64,000 nt of DNA from Oxytricha trifallax (Eukaryota > Ciliophora > Spirotrichea > Sporadotrichida > Oxytrichidae). Below are positions 61,562 to 64,000 of this stretch, in pieces. The notes under the pieces are model-generated. The model was not told where the DNA came from and made no database searches. It saw nothing but the letters and a program-made list of their open reading frames with translations. The first letter of the stretch is position 1. Each line of letters begins with the position of its first letter. The position numbers were made by a program, and so were the translations under genes. The stretch lies in assembly GCA_000711775.1 (NCBI GenBank), contig ARYC01000370.1, positions 25,928 to 89,927 on the forward strand. The letters run 5' to 3'.

Positions 61562-62618
61562 ATGAGAAATAAAAATAGAGAAATATAGGGTCTATTATGA
61601 TGAGAAATATTTAGATTTACAGCTTAAGCTAAGGTATGGTACAAGTATTAATATAGACTAACTCAAACCAGTAATGAATTATACAGCCATAACAAAACTC
61701 CTACACAAGAGTGCCTCAACTGTTAGGTATCATTGCATGTTAGCTATTTAACATTACAACTCAGGCTCTTGAAAACATCCTGCAAAAAAATAAAAATTCT
61801 CACAGGTCCATATTGACTATCTCTGTGACTCTAAGACATTAAAGTATTGGGCTCACTTTCCTCTTGACAAACGAGCTGTCATGTTTCATCGCAAGTTTCC
61901 AGACATGCGAATCTCTCCTTAGACTATAGCCAATATTTATAGAAGAAATGGCATTACTTTAAAGACTGTCAACAGAGTAAAGAGAATAATTGATTTTACA
62001 GTGCCATTTTACAGCAATAATTTAAACTATATATATGATTAAATGCAGAGAGCTATTAATAATAACATCAAGTTCATACATCAGATGAAGCTGTATTCAC
62101 CTTCAACACTTTTATTAATAAGTCAAGCTCAAGAAGTATGATAACATAGAAGTTTATGACTAAAAAGTAAAGGTAGTCACCCATGCAATTTTAGCTGGCA
62201 TAAGTGAAGATTCAGGCTTAGAGAGCTATGTCATTCACCCTCGCTCTAGTAAGCGAGTAGTAAATAGAGTTCCTACATAGCTCAGAGAGAAGTATAGCAA
62301 CCAAGAGATCATCCTGTTGTTGATAACCTATCAGTTCATAAGACTAAGGAGTCAAAGAAAGCTTATGAAGAGTTAAACATAACTCCTATATACAACGTTC
62401 CTTACAGCCCTTAATTTAATGAAATAGAATTCTACTGGAGTTAAATCAAGACTCACTACAAAAAGCTGCTGCTGTATCATCTTATGCATTACTTGCCCAT
62501 CGATACAGTAGACTTGATTCAAAGCAGCTTTAAGAGAGTGAGCGTAGAAAAGACAACAATTTGTGCGAGAGAGGGAAGAATAAATGTTTATAAATAAGTT
62601 TTAGATTTAAACGAATGA
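61562..62618 (+). pseudogene. TBE-4 DDE transposase, several indels
   Basis: Start ATG 61562, end TGA 62616-62618. Damaged at the first Asp region (TTCATACATCAGATGAAG, where TBE-1 keeps TATACGCTGATGAAG), near 62120 (AAGTCAAGCTCAAG), and at the second Asp region (CTGTTGTTGAT with one T missing). The Glu region FNEIEFYWS is preserved. Not translatable as one frame. Confidence 0.85.
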
Positions 62619-62624
62619 AAATAT

Positions 62625-63406
62625 TCACATATTAAACTGGCCCATAAATGGGTTCAGCTTCTCTTTCTTCTCCTCTTCTTATGGCTTGCTTGGGCCCATA
62701 TTTCTTCTCTTTGTGCCAGCTCTTGCATGTATGTTCATTTCATCTGGCTTTTAAACATCTTTATAAAATCTCTTGCTCACTTCATGTATTGTGTGTGACT
62801 TTCTTTCTCTGTGAACCTTAGCATGCTCTTTCATAAGTTATATACCAGTGCCAGATTTCCCTACAAAGTTATATGACAAAGCTTACTTGAAAGATAAGGA
62901 TGCTTCTTAAGTTCCTCTAGCCAAGCTGAGCTTATTAGAATTCCTTGCTCTCTCTCCTCAAGGAAATAGAATATCGTTTCTTATGTGCTTCTTCAATAAT
63001 TTCTCTGAGATAATCCTCTTTTATAGTACCAAGAACACCAAAGAAAAAGTTCCTCTCTGGTAGTTTATTAGAGAGTTGCTTCTTGGTAGGAAGGTAACTA
63101 CCACTTACTCATCTTACATGGCATCCTCATAAAGATTAGTGATTGAAATTTCAGGGTAGTAAGGAATTTCAATTAGTTTAATCTCTTTATTTTTAAAAGC
63201 TTTCTTCTCCTCACAAAGTATTGGTTTCAAGAATAAAATTTTGGTACCTTCCATCGTTGGGAGAAATAATCCAACTGTATAATATGTTAATAGTCATCAA
63301 GTTATCTTACCATGTAAAGTTAGGTATCGATATAGATCTTCCTTACTCATCTTGATATCATTTCTTGAGCCTCGACTCTTTTCATTTGATCATTGAGTGA
63401 TTCCAT
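62625..63406 (-). CDS. TBE-4 22-kDa gene
   Basis: ATG 63404-63406 (MESLNDQMKRVEAQE) to TGA 62625-62627. It has the 26-nt intron at 62861-62886 (GTAAGCTTTG..TTTGTAG); splicing joins the frame to RKSGTGI and KEHAKVHRERK. Some small length differences from TBE-2 in the middle (for example around 63100 and 62950) may shift the frame, so intactness is uncertain. Confidence 0.7.
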
Positions 63407-63965
63407 CTTTGTTCCTCTTCCTATTAATGAATATCAAATTATAACTTATAGACTTCTGGATCCTATTGTTTAAAATCTTACTATTAAATATGGGCATCTT
63501 ATAGGAGGTCAACCCTGCAAAGATACGTGGAGAAAGCTTGCAGATGCTGTAACAAACTGCAGAGATTGAGCTCATTTTTATCAATTTAGTTCCATTAAAT
63601 TAGTACTAAATTTGTTTAAAATTAATTAGTACTAAATTCGTTTAAATTTAATTGGTACCAATTTAATAGTACCAAAACTTAATTAGTACCTAGTTTTATA
63701 CTAATGAGGTTTTAATGGGAAAGTTCCAAAATGGTTCAAAACCTAATTGGTACTAGTACCAACCTCAATTTATTCTCAGTTGGTACCAAAATTAAAAATA
63801 TTAAGCATAAAATTAGAAAATTTATAGTTATAAACTAAATATAAATATGTTGTCTAACACCTAAGAATCAACCATTGTTGTTGCAGTGCCAGCTCCTATA
63901 CAAAGTTAGTATAGCTAGTGAAGTTTTTACTTATTAATAATAGAAATTTAAATTTGAATTTAAAC

Positions 63966-64000
63966 ATGGCGGCTAACTTAAATCGTAAGGCAGTTTCTCT
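63966..64000 (+). CDS. Start of the TBE-4 zinc-finger/kinase gene
   Basis: ATG 63966 gives MAANLNRKAVS, matching the MSANILRKTT start in TBE-3, after the same AATTTGAATTTAAA spacer. The rest is outside the window. Confidence 0.75.
   Translation, partial: MAANLNRKAVS

Larger units (their letters stand above)
61460..64000 (+). mobile_element. TBE-4: left 2.5 kb, continues beyond the window
   Basis: Left end CAAAACCCCAAAACCCC plus TTAGTGAGGTTTATAAGTGC, preceded by ATT. Transposase (+), 22-kDa (-), then the spacer and the first codons of the kinase gene at the window end. Closest relative here is TBE-1 (same TATAGTTGGGGTCTTATTGG phrase), so TBE-1/4 and TBE-2/3 form two subfamilies. Confidence 0.95.

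Noticed and set aside
1..64000. CRISPR arrays, bacterial operons, ribosome-binding sites, rRNA genes
   Set aside because: The sequence is eukaryotic (introns, ciliate code, TBE elements); no spaced direct-repeat array or rRNA-like segment was seen.

Overview
The window looks like germline (micronuclear) DNA of a stichotrich spirotrich ciliate of the Oxytricha/Sterkiella/Stylonychia/Tetmemena group. Three things point there. (1) Long open frames appear only if TAA and TAG are read as Gln and TGA alone as stop. (2) There are four Tc1/IS630-class transposons whose terminal repeats begin with two C4A4 telomere units, the hallmark of the telomere-bearing elements (TBE) described from Oxytricha. 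(3) The background is very AT-rich, with small GC-richer coding islands, very short GT..AG introns and many nested inserts. I cannot name the species. With the standard code almost every gene here would be split into fragments.

Layout. 1-10000: mostly AT-rich non-coding DNA with the end of one gene (1-126), a possible two-exon island (1501-1674), a 968-bp foldback element, a 433-bp TIR element, a broken IS630/Tc1 transposase (4276-5690), a 270-bp MITE and an abutting 2.07-kb TIR element. 10200-15000: a plus-strand coding segment facing a minus-strand one that has helicase-like (PIF1-type, tentative) motifs and is split by a 700-bp palindromic MITE with poly-G ends. 15670-19050 and 25870-27370: three divergent members of an unrecognised Gln-rich gene family; two of them lie tail to tail. 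28600-35300: MITEs, a 2-kb TIR element with a GACGTC minisatellite, and three copies of a SINE-like element, one of them (31737-32372) inside that TIR element with a 14-bp target duplication. 38900-40400: remains of a retroviral-type integrase.

40424-64000 is a TBE cluster. TBE-1 (40424 to about 50660) carries a 2.4-kb element with an SF3-type helicase inside its transposase gene, a whole second TBE (TBE-2, 44489-48890) inside its 22-kDa gene, and a 1-kb foldback element further right. TBE-2 in turn carries a 449-bp MITE in its own transposase gene. TBE-3 (54228-58299) is complete and sits inside a minus-strand gene for a beta-helix-repeat protein (50690-58348). TBE-4 starts at 61460 inside another minus-strand gene and runs off the window.

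Each TBE carries three genes: a DDE transposase, a 22-kDa protein of unknown function, and a C2H2 zinc-finger/protein-kinase protein. The 22-kDa gene holds a 26-nt spliceosomal-type intron at the same site in all four copies. Most TBE transposase and kinase copies here have small frame-breaking indels. The TBE-2 22-kDa gene looks intact.
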